A stretch of 64,000 nt of DNA from Marinicella sediminis. Lineage in GTDB: Bacteria; Pseudomonadota; Gammaproteobacteria; Xanthomonadales; Marinicellaceae. Numbering within the stretch: position 1 is the first letter of the stretch; each line of letters starts with the position of its first letter. Position numbers and translations under genes: made by a program. The notes beneath the pieces are model-generated. The model did no database searches and was not told the origin of the DNA. It saw nothing but the letters and a program-made list of their open reading frames with translations. The DNA is taken from positions 62,001 through 126,000 of the forward strand of contig NZ_MVBD01000007.1 of assembly GCF_002000055.1 (NCBI RefSeq). The letters run 5' to 3'. Below, one piece after another: positions 8,831-18,607 of this stretch.

Positions 8831-9436
8831 ATGCAACACCAGAACACCATCAAATGGCAATTGGGCAAAAACTGGCATCAATTACACCCCAATGTCCAGC
8901 GACGCTTTAATCGCTTACCCACTGAACAACAGCCCATTATTTATGATGGCGTAATGGATGAAGTCTATTGCTCAGGAGCAGGCTGGTTATTTGCCGTCCT
9001 GACCAAGGTGATCGGCAACCCCCTGAGTCCTCACCGTGGTCAGCACATCCCCATGGAAGTGCGGCTCACCACCCGCCCTGGTCAATCCGGCGTTTACTGG
9101 CAACGGACATATTTTTTCCCTGACAAAAAACCTTTTCAGGTCACTTCCATTAAAAAGGACGATGCCGGTCGCATGATGGAAATGGTTGGTGGAGGGTTTG
9201 GCATGTTTCTCGATGTCAGTGCTGAAGACGGTGAATTACATTTTCGCAGCAGCCGTTATTTCTGGAAATTCAATCGCTGGTACCTGCCCTTGCCACACTG
9301 GCTGAGCCCGGGAGCAACTCATGTCATTCATCAGGACCTGGGCAATGGAGATTTTCGTTTCACCATAAGCATGGATCACCGTTGGCTGAAACGAACTTTT
9401 TATCAAACCGGTGTTTTCCATGAACGACCGAACTGA
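8831..9436 (+). CDS. DUF4166 domain protein
   Basis: The 201-residue protein matches the layout of DUF4166 proteins: NWHQLHPNVQRRF near the start, the middle WQRTYFFPDK, GGGFGMFLDVS, and RYFWKFNRWYLPLPHWLSPG toward the end. No signal peptide is seen. The function is unknown, but DUF4166 genes are often next to or fused with saccharopine dehydrogenase-like genes, as here; the next gene begins 17 bases before this one ends. ATG 8831 is preferred; an in-frame TTG at 8786 would add 15 residues. A joint role in a redox step on a membrane-associated substrate is a guess. Confidence 0.75.
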   Translation: MQHQNTIKWQLGKNWHQLHPNVQRRFNRLPTEQQPIIYDGVMDEVYCSGAGWLFAVLTKVIGNPLSPHRGQHIPMEVRLTTRPGQSGVYWQRTYFFPDKKPFQVTSIKKDDAGRMMEMVGGGFGMFLDVSAEDGELHFRSSRYFWKFNRWYLPLPHWLSPGATHVIHQDLGNGDFRFTISMDHRWLKRTFYQTGVFHERPN

Positions 9437-10550
9437 CCACCAACGGATCCTGATCCTGGGAGGCTACGGCACCTTTGGTCAACGCATCACCAGAGCCCTG
9501 GCCAAACAGGGTTACGAGGTGTTGGTCAATGGCCGGCATCAGGCGTCCGCTCAAAAACTGATCCAACGACTCAGAATTGAACACCCTGGCGTCCGGCTGA
9601 GCGCGGCTTGTTTTGATATTCATCAGCATCTGGAAGCACAGCTGAAACGCCTCAACCCCTGGCTGGTGATCCACACCAGCGGACCATTTCAAACCCAACA
9701 TGCCGACATTGCCGAAATGATTTTATCTGCCGGGTGTCACTACATTGACCTGGCTGACAGCCGTCAATACGTCAAACAAATGAACAACCTTGATGGCCTG
9801 GCCAAACAACAACAGGTCACTGCCATCACCGGAGCAAGTACTGTGCCCGCGCTGTCCTCTGCGGTTTTGGCCTGGTTACAGAAGAACCATCAGATCAGCC
9901 ATTTCAAACACATTCAAATGGGCATCACACCTGGCCAGAAAACGCCCAGGGGCCTGGCCACCACCCGAGCGGTGTTGTCTTATCTTGGTAAACCCCTTGA
10001 GCCCTGGACTGGCAGCTTGCGCCAACGCCATGGCTGGATGGATACATATCTGCAAAACTACCCCCACATCGGACGACGGCTCATGGCAAACTGCGAAGCC
10101 CCGGACCTGGACCTGTTGGCCGATCATTTCTCCCTGGATGAATTACAATTTTCCGCCGGAATGGGTAGCAAAGTATTGCACTTGTTAATGTGGCTGACCG
10201 CTGGTTTGGTCCGCACAGGGCTGCCACTGAAACTCGAACGCCGGGCGGCTTTTCTGCTGAAGATCAGTCACTGGTTTGATGTTTTGGGCACTGAAGACGG
10301 CGGCATGCATGTCAACATCTCAGCCCTGGATGCGGATGGCAAGGAAATTAAATTACAATGGTTTTTAGAAGCCTTTGCTGGTTGCGGCCCGCAGATTCCA
10401 GCGGTTCCAGCCATTTTATTGACAGAAAAAATACATCATCAGGCATTGAACAGTGGAGTTCACCCCTGTGTCAATCTGCTGACCCTGGATGAATACCTGA
10501 ACGGATTGTCAGGACTGAACATCAGTACCCGTGTTCAGGTCATTGAATGA
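9420..10550 (+). CDS. saccharopine dehydrogenase-like NAD(P)-binding protein
   Basis: The 376-residue protein opens with a Rossmann fold (ILILGGYGTFGQRITRAL, residues about 9-30, GxGxxG-type) and an NGRH segment that may select NADP. A YIDLADSRQYV segment and a C-terminal substrate domain follow, as in saccharopine dehydrogenase-like proteins of unknown substrate. True lysine-pathway enzymes are not distinguishable here. ATG 9420 overlaps the end of the DUF4166 gene, so the two are co-transcribed and probably work together. The stop at 10550 directly abuts a small convergent gene. Confidence 0.85.
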   Translation: MNDRTDHQRILILGGYGTFGQRITRALAKQGYEVLVNGRHQASAQKLIQRLRIEHPGVRLSAACFDIHQHLEAQLKRLNPWLVIHTSGPFQTQHADIAEMILSAGCHYIDLADSRQYVKQMNNLDGLAKQQQVTAITGASTVPALSSAVLAWLQKNHQISHFKHIQMGITPGQKTPRGLATTRAVLSYLGKPLEPWTGSLRQRHGWMDTYLQNYPHIGRRLMANCEAPDLDLLADHFSLDELQFSAGMGSKVLHLLMWLTAGLVRTGLPLKLERRAAFLLKISHWFDVLGTEDGGMHVNISALDADGKEIKLQWFLEAFAGCGPQIPAVPAILLTEKIHHQALNSGVHPCVNLLTLDEYLNGLSGLNISTRVQVIE

Positions 10551-10712
10551 TCATTTCTTGCGCCGGTCTGATTCTTGTCTGCGGTCAGATTTCACATCGT
10601 CCCTGCTGACTGTACGTCGATCTGACTGATCTCCCCGTCGGTCATTTCTGCGCCGCTCAATGGGTTCATACCGATAAGTTTTTTTCTTGGTATTCTGGGG
10701 TGCGTCTAACAT
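10551..10712 (-). CDS. 53-residue Arg/Asp-rich small protein
   Basis: A short frame encodes a very basic, probably disordered protein: MLDAPQNTKKKTYRYEPIER near the start, then repeated RR/DRR units (ERRRNDRRGD, SDRRTVSRDD, SDRRQESDRR) ending in KK. The next minus-strand small gene, at 10869-11051, has the same kind of ERR and NDRRGD elements. Shared motifs in two neighbouring frames make chance coding less likely. It has no recognised domain. A nucleic-acid or membrane-surface binding role would fit its charge, but is only inferred. Confidence 0.55.
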   Translation of the reverse strand: MLDAPQNTKKKTYRYEPIERRRNDRRGDQSDRRTVSRDDVKSDRRQESDRRKK

Positions 10713-10868
10713 GGTTTGGCCCTTTTTCTCTTTATTAATATCTCACACATGTGTTCATGAACTGCTTCTAAAAACACAGGAACACAAGATGAAAATACCA
10801 CAATTGTTCATAAATAGCAGTATTTTCAGTGAGTTTCGTTTACCAGAGATAATTGCCGGCAGACCGTA

Positions 10869-11051
10869 TTAATCGCGTTCATCCCAGGCATCTGCGCCTT
10901 TGCGACGATCCTTTCCGGATCTGCGGTTTTCTTTTTCTGGTTCCCAGCGCACATCTCCCCTGCGATCATTTTCAACGCTTCGCCTTTGCCTTTTACGCCG
11001 CTCTACCCGCTCGACTGGTTTCTTTTTTTTCTTTTTAAAAAATCCAAACAT
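10869..11051 (-). CDS. 60-residue Lys/Arg-rich small protein, paralogue of neighbour
   Basis: The protein starts MFGFFKKKKKKPVERVERRK, a short hydrophobic patch followed by six lysines, then carries NDRRGD, ENRRSGKDRRKG and an acidic DAWDERD end. The VERR and NDRRGD elements are shared with the 53-residue neighbour downstream. The hydrophobic tip plus basic run could sit on a membrane surface. The two frames are separated by 156 bases, so they may have separate promoters. Function unknown. Confidence 0.6.
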   Translation of the reverse strand: MFGFFKKKKKKPVERVERRKRQRRSVENDRRGDVRWEPEKENRRSGKDRRKGADAWDERD

Positions 11052-11297
11052 GACTCAATTCTCAATTTTTCGAACATTTACTGAATCCAACAGTAAACCA
11101 TCAGTAAAGTAAAAATAGCACAAAAAGTACACCCTGTCAGTAACAAAATCAAGCAACCTCGCTGAGTCATGTGCTGCAGTTGGATGTCAACTCACAGCCA
11201 CCTTGACTTTTCTGAATGTGACGACACAAATCTGCAGATTAGATATCCATGAACGGGGTTTTTCATTAGAATAGTCGGTTTTAATTCAGGATGAAGT

Positions 11298-12200
11298 ATG
11301 TGGTTTAAAAATGCCCGTTTGTTTCAACTCAATGAGCCTTTCACCATGGACGCTGAAGCGTTTTCCGAGGTGCTCCATAATGACCGGTTGAAAAGCTGTG
11401 CTCCCATGGAAGCGGTTTCCAAGGGTTGGGTATCACCGTTTGGACAGGACAGCGAATTATTTGTACTCAAAAGTGGCGATGCCATGCTGTTTAGCCTGGG
11501 TGTAGAAGAAAAAGTGTTACCTGCTGCGGTGGTTAATCATCAGTTAAACCAACAGCTGAACAACATCAAAACCGAAACCGGACAAAAACCGGGGCGCAAA
11601 CAACAAACTGACATGAAGCAGCAATTGATGCTGGAAATGTTGCCGCAGGCATTTGTCAAACCCAAAGTTGTGCATGCATATCTCGATTTGAAACTCAACC
11701 TACTGGTTGTAGACAGTGCCAGTCAGAATGCCGCTGAAGACCTGGTTTCACAACTCAGACAAACCCTGGGCTCATTCAAGGCCTCAGCATTTGGGCCTTC
11801 TTCTGCGATGGCTCAGGTGTTGACACAATGGGTGTTGCAGGCCCAATGTGACGCCGGCTTTCAACTGGACCGTGAAATCGTTCTGGAAACCCTGGATGAC
11901 AATAAGGGGGTGGTTCGGGGCCGTAACATTGAACACCTTGATGACCAGATGAAACAACACATCGACAATGGCTATCTGGTCACTCAACTCGGTCTGGAGT
12001 ATCAACAGCGCATTGAGTTGGTTTTGGCCCACGACATGGGCATCAAGAAAATCAAATTCACAGACATCGTACTTGATCAGCTGGACGAAACCACCATTGA
12101 ATCAGAATGGCAAATGCTGGACAGCCGGTTCACCCTGTTCAGCTTGGAACTGAGGGCCATGCTGAAAAGCCTGTTCGGTGTTTTTGGTGATCAGGGATGA
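11298..12200 (+). CDS. rdgC: recombination-associated protein RdgC
   Basis: The 300-residue protein matches RdgC along its length: the start MWFKNARLFQLNEPF, the GWVSPFG element, ALLFSLG-like segments (here DAMLFSLGVEEKVLP), and the C-terminal AMLKSLFGVFG. RdgC forms a ring around DNA and limits RecA activity; it is confined to beta- and gammaproteobacteria. AGGA precedes ATG 11298. It leads an operon of five genes; the next start overlaps its stop. Confidence 0.95.
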   Translation: MWFKNARLFQLNEPFTMDAEAFSEVLHNDRLKSCAPMEAVSKGWVSPFGQDSELFVLKSGDAMLFSLGVEEKVLPAAVVNHQLNQQLNNIKTETGQKPGRKQQTDMKQQLMLEMLPQAFVKPKVVHAYLDLKLNLLVVDSASQNAAEDLVSQLRQTLGSFKASAFGPSSAMAQVLTQWVLQAQCDAGFQLDREIVLETLDDNKGVVRGRNIEHLDDQMKQHIDNGYLVTQLGLEYQQRIELVLAHDMGIKKIKFTDIVLDQLDETTIESEWQMLDSRFTLFSLELRAMLKSLFGVFGDQG

Positions 12201-12847
12201 ACATCGCACTCCCCGATGACTTACAACGATGGCACGCCATATTTGAAAAAGCGGTCAGCCAGATAGAAGCCGTCGATCCAGGACATGACATCAACCACAT
12301 CAAACGGGTGGTAAACAGCGCAGTACAGTTTGCCAATCAGGAAGGGGCCAATATGCAGGTGGTTTTGCCAGCCGCCTGGCTACACGATTGCGTACAGGTC
12401 AGCAAAGCTTCTCGGTTGCGATCCCAGGCGTCACAACTGGCTGCCGGTAAAGCCACCGAACTGTTATCAGAATGGGGATATCAAGCCGATTTACTGCCAG
12501 CCATTGCCCATGCCATTGAAGCACACAGCTATTCTGCCAACATTCCCTGTCAAACCCTGGAAGCTCAGATCGTACAGGATGCAGACCGGATGGATGCCTT
12601 GGGTGCCATTGGCATCGCCCGGACTTTATTGGTGGGTGCCAGTTTTGGAAATCCTTTAACGTTTCATGAAGACCCGTTTTGTTATCATAGAACACCTGAT
12701 GACAAAGCGGCCATCATTGATCACTTTTATACCAAATTATTGAAACTCAAGGACAGCTTTCACACCAGAGCTGCTTTGCAGGAAGCCAGCAAACGTCATC
12801 AGTTTATGCAACAATATTTATCTCAACTGGAAGACGAACTGACCTGA
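12197..12847 (+). CDS. HD-domain phosphohydrolase
   Basis: The 216-residue protein carries the HD metal-binding set: an early His (GHDINHIKRVV, about residue 30), the HD pair in AAWLHDC (about residue 66), a later His/Glu in AHAIEAHS, and the final Asp in QDADRMDALGAIGI. It resembles the small cytoplasmic HD hydrolases of the YedJ type, whose substrate is not settled. The ATG overlaps the rdgC stop (ATGA), and the next gene starts two bases after its own stop, so translation is coupled. A role in nucleotide clean-up is inferred only. Confidence 0.85.
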   Translation: MNIALPDDLQRWHAIFEKAVSQIEAVDPGHDINHIKRVVNSAVQFANQEGANMQVVLPAAWLHDCVQVSKASRLRSQASQLAAGKATELLSEWGYQADLLPAIAHAIEAHSYSANIPCQTLEAQIVQDADRMDALGAIGIARTLLVGASFGNPLTFHEDPFCYHRTPDDKAAIIDHFYTKLLKLKDSFHTRAALQEASKRHQFMQQYLSQLEDELT

Positions 12848-12849
12848 CC

Positions 12850-14841
12850 ATGACACAAACCCACTTCACACATATACGCTGGCAATTGACCCTACTGGTG
12901 GTTTTGGGTTTGATGATGCTGAGTCTGGCGGCCACTGCGAGTGTTCAGCAACAAAGACAGCTGTTCGGCAAACTGTACAGCCAGGCCTTGGCCGGCAACA
13001 CCCAACAGGTACAACAGGACCGCAGTGCTTTGAAAGGTTATGCGTTGTCTCATTATCTTGATTACGCATTGTTGCGCAGCCAAATGAATCAATTGCCAGA
13101 ACAAGGAGTGGCTGATTTCAAAAAGCAACACCCCGACAGTCCGTTGAACCGCAAGCTGAAAAGTCACCTGCTCAATGCCATGGGTCAGCAAAGTGCCTGG
13201 ACTGCTTACCTCAGACACCACCATGGGCTGGATTCAGGTAAGAAACAGTGCTGGTACTTGCGCGCCCGCATTGAAACCGGCCAGACCAGTGGCCTGGGCC
13301 CACTCATACAACACATGTGGCTCAACGGCTTATCGGCACCAGATGCCTGTGATGACGTATTTAACTGGTGGCACAAGCAAGGTCAGCTGACCACAGAAAT
13401 GGTCATCAAGCGGATCAAACTGGCATTTGAAAGCCACAATGCTTCACTGATTCATCATTTAAAAACCCGGCTGAAATCAACCCCGGTTTGGGTTAAACAA
13501 GCCATTGAACTGATTGAACAACCCGAACAGGCTCTGCGACAATCGGTCAACTGGGCACCCAACCCCGAATTACCCTGGATGATTCACAAGTCAAGTCAAT
13601 GGCTGGCCAAAAAACAACCTGCTACTTTGCATAAATTCTGGGATCAGATCAAAACGGCCCACCAACTGAACACCACTCAAGTACTCCAGGTTGAACGCAC
13701 CATGGCGCTGTTTGCTGCCACAGATTATGAGCCCTTTTCGATTGATGCCATGAAACAATTGCCTGATGACCTCAGGGATGATCAAATCAAAGCCTGGATG
13801 GTCAGGTATCATCTGTATCATGAAGATTGGCCGGCCGTTCTTGATGCCCTGTTGCACATGCCAAAGCGCCAGCTTGACCAGGCCCGCTGGCAATACTGGC
13901 TGGGTCGCGCCCAGGCCAAAACAGGACAGGTAAATACCGCCAAAAACACCTTCAGCAAACTCAGCAGACAAACCAATTACTATGGTTTTCTGGCTGCCGA
14001 TCACATGCGTTTACCTTATCAGCTTTGTCAGCAGTCGATTCCAGTCAACAACCCGAACTACACTCCTTCGCCCGGTATCGTTCGAGCCATCGAGCTGCAC
14101 CATGTGGGTCTGTTGTCCATGGCCAGAAGTGAATGGAATCTTGCTTACCGAGGTCTGGGCAAAGCTGACAAACAGGCTTTGGCACACGTGGTCACCCAGG
14201 AAGGCTGGTACGCCAAGTCTATTGCCATCATGGCTGACCTGGGTGCCTGGGACAATTATCAGCTGCGCTATCCGATTGCCCATGAAACCCTGATAAAACA
14301 ACACGCCAATGGCACCGCTCCATTGCCACAGTGGGTGATGGCCATCATCAAACAGGAAAGTGCCTGGACCAAAGATGCGGTGTCCCATGCCAATGCCCAT
14401 GGATTGATGCAGTTATTGCCATCAACCGCCAAACAATTGGGGCAACAGCTGGGCATACAGATTCAACAAAACAACCAACTGCATCAACCACCTCTTAATA
14501 TTCAGCTGGGCGTACAGTATCAAAAAAACCTGTTTAAACAGTTCAATCATCCATTGCTGGTGGCTGCTGCCTATAATGCCGGTGAGCGCAAGTCGAAAGA
14601 TTGGAGCCTGGATTTCCCCCATGCCCCAGACATCTGGTTGGAAACCATTCCCTACAGAGAAACCCGTGGGTACATCACCAAAATCCTGTCCAATGTCACG
14701 ATCTACGACTGGTTGATACATGCCCAACCCAAACGCATGAGCTACTGGATGCCCACTTTACCAATCAATCAAAGCAACAGCCGGGCCTGGCCAAACCCCG
14801 TCATCAGCCAACAAAAAGCGCCGATACAGTGTGCTCCATGA
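12850..14841 (+). CDS. slt: soluble lytic murein transglycosylase
   Basis: The 663-residue periplasmic enzyme cleaves peptidoglycan glycan strands with formation of 1,6-anhydro ends. It begins with a hydrophobic signal (LTLLVVLGLMMLSLAATASV). A long alpha-helical superhelix (about 30-460) forms the ring seen in Slt70. The catalytic domain starts around residue 490: the acid Glu503 in IIKQESAW, then HGLMQLLPSTA and a VAAAYNAG motif. The size and order match Slt70. The gene lies between an HD hydrolase and cca, overlapping the latter by ATGA. Confidence 0.93.
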   Translation: MTQTHFTHIRWQLTLLVVLGLMMLSLAATASVQQQRQLFGKLYSQALAGNTQQVQQDRSALKGYALSHYLDYALLRSQMNQLPEQGVADFKKQHPDSPLNRKLKSHLLNAMGQQSAWTAYLRHHHGLDSGKKQCWYLRARIETGQTSGLGPLIQHMWLNGLSAPDACDDVFNWWHKQGQLTTEMVIKRIKLAFESHNASLIHHLKTRLKSTPVWVKQAIELIEQPEQALRQSVNWAPNPELPWMIHKSSQWLAKKQPATLHKFWDQIKTAHQLNTTQVLQVERTMALFAATDYEPFSIDAMKQLPDDLRDDQIKAWMVRYHLYHEDWPAVLDALLHMPKRQLDQARWQYWLGRAQAKTGQVNTAKNTFSKLSRQTNYYGFLAADHMRLPYQLCQQSIPVNNPNYTPSPGIVRAIELHHVGLLSMARSEWNLAYRGLGKADKQALAHVVTQEGWYAKSIAIMADLGAWDNYQLRYPIAHETLIKQHANGTAPLPQWVMAIIKQESAWTKDAVSHANAHGLMQLLPSTAKQLGQQLGIQIQQNNQLHQPPLNIQLGVQYQKNLFKQFNHPLLVAAAYNAGERKSKDWSLDFPHAPDIWLETIPYRETRGYITKILSNVTIYDWLIHAQPKRMSYWMPTLPINQSNSRAWPNPVISQQKAPIQCAP

Positions 14842-16085
14842 GCCTGGATGAACATGACATTTATCTGGTGGGCGGAGCCGTCAGGGATCAATTACTGGGC
14901 CTGCCCGTCAAAGACCGGGATTATGTGGTGGTCGGGGCCACTCCAGAGGAAATGGCAGAGGCTGGTTTCCTGCCAGTAGGTAAGGATTTTCCGGTGTTTT
15001 TACACCCTGAAAGCAAAGATGAATACGCCCTGGCAAGAACCGAACGCAAAACCGCCAAAGGCTATCATGGCTTTGCCTTTAACACCTCTGCCGAGGTTAC
15101 CCTGGAAGATGACCTGGCACGTCGTGATTTGACCATCAACGCGATGGCCATGACCGCAGATGGGCAACTGGTTGATCCCTACGGTGGACAGCAGGACATT
15201 GAAAATAAACAACTCAGACACGTTTCACCAGCATTCGCCGAGGACCCGGTAAGGGTTTTGCGGGTGGCACGGTTCATGAGTCGCCTCGCACACCTTGGAT
15301 TTTCGGTGCACCCTGACACCCTGCAACTGATGCGACAACTGGTCAATGACGGTGAAATCGAAGCACTGGTTGCAGAACGCGTCTGGCAGGAAATCAAAAG
15401 CAGTCTGAATCAGGAAACCCCTTCGGCATTTTTTGAAACCCTGCGCGCCTGCGGTGCCCTTCGCATCATCCTCCCTGAGATTGATTGCCTGTACGGTATT
15501 CCGCAAACCAAAATGTGGCACCCTGAAGTGGACACCGGTATTCATGCCATGCTGGCCATTGATCAGGCCAAAAACCTGGATAATGATGTGGCTTTTGCAG
15601 TGATGGTCCATGATTTGGGCAAAGGCATCACCCCGCAAGAGGTGTTACCCAGTCATCGTGGTCATGAAGCCGCAGGCGTCCCACTGGTGAAGGCAGTCTG
15701 CCGGCGCTTCAAAGTGCCGAATCATTATAAAAAGCTTGCTGTGCTGGTGTGCCGATGGCATTTGCTGGCCCACACTGTGATGGAACTCAAACCAGAAACC
15801 GTCGAAAAATTATTTGCCAGACTTGATGGTTACCGTCAACCCAAACTGGTAGAAAAGTTTATTCAGGCCTGTCAGGCTGATGCCACCGGCCGCTGGGGCG
15901 AAGCATTCAAACGCTACCCTCAGGCCAACTACCTTCGCAACTTATTCAAAGCTGCCCGCAATGTAGATAAACAACCGTTATTTGCAGCTGGCCTGCAAGG
16001 CCGCGAGTTGGGCGATGCGATTAGACAATTGCGGGTCACTGCCATACAATCTAAGAAACAACAACTCATCACATCCACATCATGA
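14838..16085 (+). CDS. cca: multifunctional CCA tRNA nucleotidyltransferase
   Basis: The 415-residue protein is close to E. coli Cca: YLVGGAVRDQLLGLPVKDRD at the start, FPVFLHP, EYALARTERK, then RRDLTINAMA. A C-terminal HD domain is present (MVHDLGKG, about residue 255), giving phosphatase/phosphodiesterase activity in the E. coli-type enzyme. It adds or repairs the CCA end of tRNAs. ATG 14838 overlaps the slt stop (ATGA) and aligns with the family start; the open frame extends further upstream inside slt but that part is not homologous. It overlaps the next gene in the same way. Confidence 0.95.
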   Translation: MSLDEHDIYLVGGAVRDQLLGLPVKDRDYVVVGATPEEMAEAGFLPVGKDFPVFLHPESKDEYALARTERKTAKGYHGFAFNTSAEVTLEDDLARRDLTINAMAMTADGQLVDPYGGQQDIENKQLRHVSPAFAEDPVRVLRVARFMSRLAHLGFSVHPDTLQLMRQLVNDGEIEALVAERVWQEIKSSLNQETPSAFFETLRACGALRIILPEIDCLYGIPQTKMWHPEVDTGIHAMLAIDQAKNLDNDVAFAVMVHDLGKGITPQEVLPSHRGHEAAGVPLVKAVCRRFKVPNHYKKLAVLVCRWHLLAHTVMELKPETVEKLFARLDGYRQPKLVEKFIQACQADATGRWGEAFKRYPQANYLRNLFKAARNVDKQPLFAAGLQGRELGDAIRQLRVTAIQSKKQQLITSTS

Positions 16086-18607
16086 AAAGACTCACTACCT
16101 TATTCGGCGTTATGTTATTCTGCGCCCCGGCTTTCGCGGAACCCCTTGATTATTACCTGCCCAAAGGCGGCATGTACGATGCCAGCATTCCTTCACCGGA
16201 AACTGTGCTGGGACAACCTTTGGGTGAACGCCACCTGCGTCATGACCAGATCATTTCTTATTTGAGCATCCTGGCCTCATCAAGACCGGAAGCCAGGCTG
16301 ATTGATTATGGCCGCACCAATGAAGGTCGCCGGTTGGTTTTGCTGGCCATCAGTAATGCCAGCAATATAGAACAGCTTGAAGCCACCAAATCCAACCCCA
16401 ATGTGCTGAAAATCTGGAATGGTTTCAGTGTTCATGGCAATGAATCCAGTGGCTCCAATGCGGCTGTATTGTACGCCTGGTACCTGCTGGCCACCAACAA
16501 CCCAACCATCAAAGCTGCCCTTAAGGACACAGTGGTGCTGATTGATCCAAGCTTTAATCCGGATGGCCTGTCGCGGTTCACCACTTATGTGAACAACCAC
16601 CGGTCACTGACCACTGTCAGTGATCCCAATGACATGTCACACAATGAGATCTGGCCCGGGGGACGCACCAACCACTATTGGTTTGACCTCAACCGTGACT
16701 GGTTGCTGTTGACCCAAACCGAATCCAAAGCCCGCATCAAACAGTTTCAGCAATGGCAACCACACATCCTCACCGATCATCATGAAATGGGATCAGCTGC
16801 CAGTTTTTTCTTTCAGCCCGGCGTACCAAGTCGCACCAATCCACTGATCAGTGACACCAATGTAAAACTGACCGAAGAACTGGCCACTTACCACGCCAAA
16901 GCACTCGATCAGGTGGCTCAGCCATACTACAGCAAAGAAAGCTTTGATGACTTTTATCCCGGCAAAGGCTCCACTTATCCAGACCTGCAAGGCAGCGTGG
17001 GCATCCTCTTTGAACAAGCCCGTGCCATGGGTGGCGTGATTGATACCCGCAATGGTCAACGGAGCCTGGCTGCCGGCATCCGCAACCAATTTCTGACCGC
17101 CATATCGACTTTGCAAGGTGGTCACGAAAACCGCCAGGGATTCATTGAATACAAAAAGAACTTTTTCAAAAATGCCATTGAACAAGCTGCTAAATTGTCG
17201 GTCAATGGCTATTTGCTGGATGTCTCTGATAACCTCAGCCGGGGAGTCATGCTGCAACAATTCCTGACCAGCCACGGCATCAGGTTTTCCACATTGGCCG
17301 ATGACAAGTCCATTAATGGTCATGACTACCCGGCCGGCCAATCGATCTATATCAGCCTTAATCAGCCTCAAACCACATTGATTCAATCACTGTTCAGTAC
17401 CGGCACCAGTTTCAATGACAACACCTTCTACGATGTCTCAGCCTGGCACCTGGGGATGGCCTGGGGGCTGCCCTGGAGCGAGGTTAAAAACAACCTCAGA
17501 ACAAACCAACAACCCATCGTTGATAAACCACAGAACACCTATCAAAAAAATGCGGTGGCTTATGTTTTCGACTGGCACAGCGGGCAAGCTCCTGCGGCGT
17601 TACAATACCTCAGCCAGCAATCAACCGAAGTGATGATCAGCGGCAAACCCCTAAACATAGACGGCCATCAATTACCAGCCGGCAGCTTTGTGCTTCCGGT
17701 GAATGCCGAAACCAATGAAGATCAGTTATTTGCCACCCTGAGCACCATCAGCGATGCGTTTAAGGTCAAATGGTATCCACTGACTACAGCCCTGGCTGAC
17801 AGTGGTGTCGACCTGGGCTCTCCGGTGGTACAAAAACTGAAAAAACCTAAAGTCATGATGCTGGTTGGCGATGGCGTTGATGCCTATCAGGCGGGTTCTT
17901 TATGGCATCTTTTTGATACCAGGGTATACCTGCCGCTCACCAAAGTCAGACTGTCTGATTTGTCTTCTGTCAAACTCCACCAATACACACACATCATCAT
18001 GCCTGATGGCAACTATCAACAACGTGTGAATGAAAAAATGAATGAAAAGCTGATTCAATGGATGCGTCAGGGCGGTCATTTAATCGCCATACAAAGGGCA
18101 GCCAACTGGGCAGACAAGAACCTGAAAAAACCAATCAAAGAGAAACAGGAACAAGCTTCAGAACAAGGTAAAAAAGAAGCCGTCACGGATCAACAGGAAG
18201 ACCAACCTGGCTGGAAGGCCTATGCCGATTATGACCAGGATGCTGCTGAAAAAGTATTGGGTGGTGCCATTGTTGAGGCCCGGGCAGACCTGAGTCACCC
18301 GCTGTCCTTCGGCACACATTTACCTACCCAGTATGCACTGATGAAAGGTCGCGCGGTCTTGCAGCCCACCGACAACCTGTATGACACTCCTTTGCAGGTG
18401 ACCGACCAGGTACGTGCCGCCGGTTTTGTTTCTGATCACTGGCATAAGAAACTGCAATCCGCTCCATTGGTTATCGCTGAACGGAACGGCGAAGGCTCAC
18501 TGATTAAATTTGGCTTTAACCCAAATTTTCGCGCTTTTTGGCACGGCACCCAAAGGTGGATCATCAATGCCATTTTTATGGCTGATCTGATCAGACGCAC
18601 CAATTGA
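16082..18607 (+). CDS. exported M14-family zinc carboxypeptidase
   Basis: The 841-residue protein has a signal peptide ending AFAEP. The M14 catalytic domain covers about 45-360: zinc ligands His118 and Glu121 in VHGNESSGS, a substrate region at FNPDGLSRF, FDLNRDWLL, the third ligand region ILTDHHEMG, and a probable catalytic Glu in GILFEQARA. A second half (about 570-800, KVMMLVGDGVDAYQAGS) looks like a class I glutamine amidotransferase-like fold, as in other large bacterial M14 proteins. A charged Lys/Glu/Gln linker lies near 680-710. It trims peptides in the periplasm or outside the cell. It ends the rdgC operon. Confidence 0.88.
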   Translation: MKRLTTLFGVMLFCAPAFAEPLDYYLPKGGMYDASIPSPETVLGQPLGERHLRHDQIISYLSILASSRPEARLIDYGRTNEGRRLVLLAISNASNIEQLEATKSNPNVLKIWNGFSVHGNESSGSNAAVLYAWYLLATNNPTIKAALKDTVVLIDPSFNPDGLSRFTTYVNNHRSLTTVSDPNDMSHNEIWPGGRTNHYWFDLNRDWLLLTQTESKARIKQFQQWQPHILTDHHEMGSAASFFFQPGVPSRTNPLISDTNVKLTEELATYHAKALDQVAQPYYSKESFDDFYPGKGSTYPDLQGSVGILFEQARAMGGVIDTRNGQRSLAAGIRNQFLTAISTLQGGHENRQGFIEYKKNFFKNAIEQAAKLSVNGYLLDVSDNLSRGVMLQQFLTSHGIRFSTLADDKSINGHDYPAGQSIYISLNQPQTTLIQSLFSTGTSFNDNTFYDVSAWHLGMAWGLPWSEVKNNLRTNQQPIVDKPQNTYQKNAVAYVFDWHSGQAPAALQYLSQQSTEVMISGKPLNIDGHQLPAGSFVLPVNAETNEDQLFATLSTISDAFKVKWYPLTTALADSGVDLGSPVVQKLKKPKVMMLVGDGVDAYQAGSLWHLFDTRVYLPLTKVRLSDLSSVKLHQYTHIIMPDGNYQQRVNEKMNEKLIQWMRQGGHLIAIQRAANWADKNLKKPIKEKQEQASEQGKKEAVTDQQEDQPGWKAYADYDQDAAEKVLGGAIVEARADLSHPLSFGTHLPTQYALMKGRAVLQPTDNLYDTPLQVTDQVRAAGFVSDHWHKKLQSAPLVIAERNGEGSLIKFGFNPNFRAFWHGTQRWIINAIFMADLIRRTN

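Noticed and set aside
10743-10753. ACACATGTGT palindrome between the two micro-protein genes
   Set aside because: A single 10-bp palindrome without a second copy or a clear promoter is expected by chance.
14601-14837. Upstream open extension of the cca reading frame
   Set aside because: It lies inside slt, has no similarity to Cca, and the ATG at 14838 aligns with the family start and forms an ATGA overlap.
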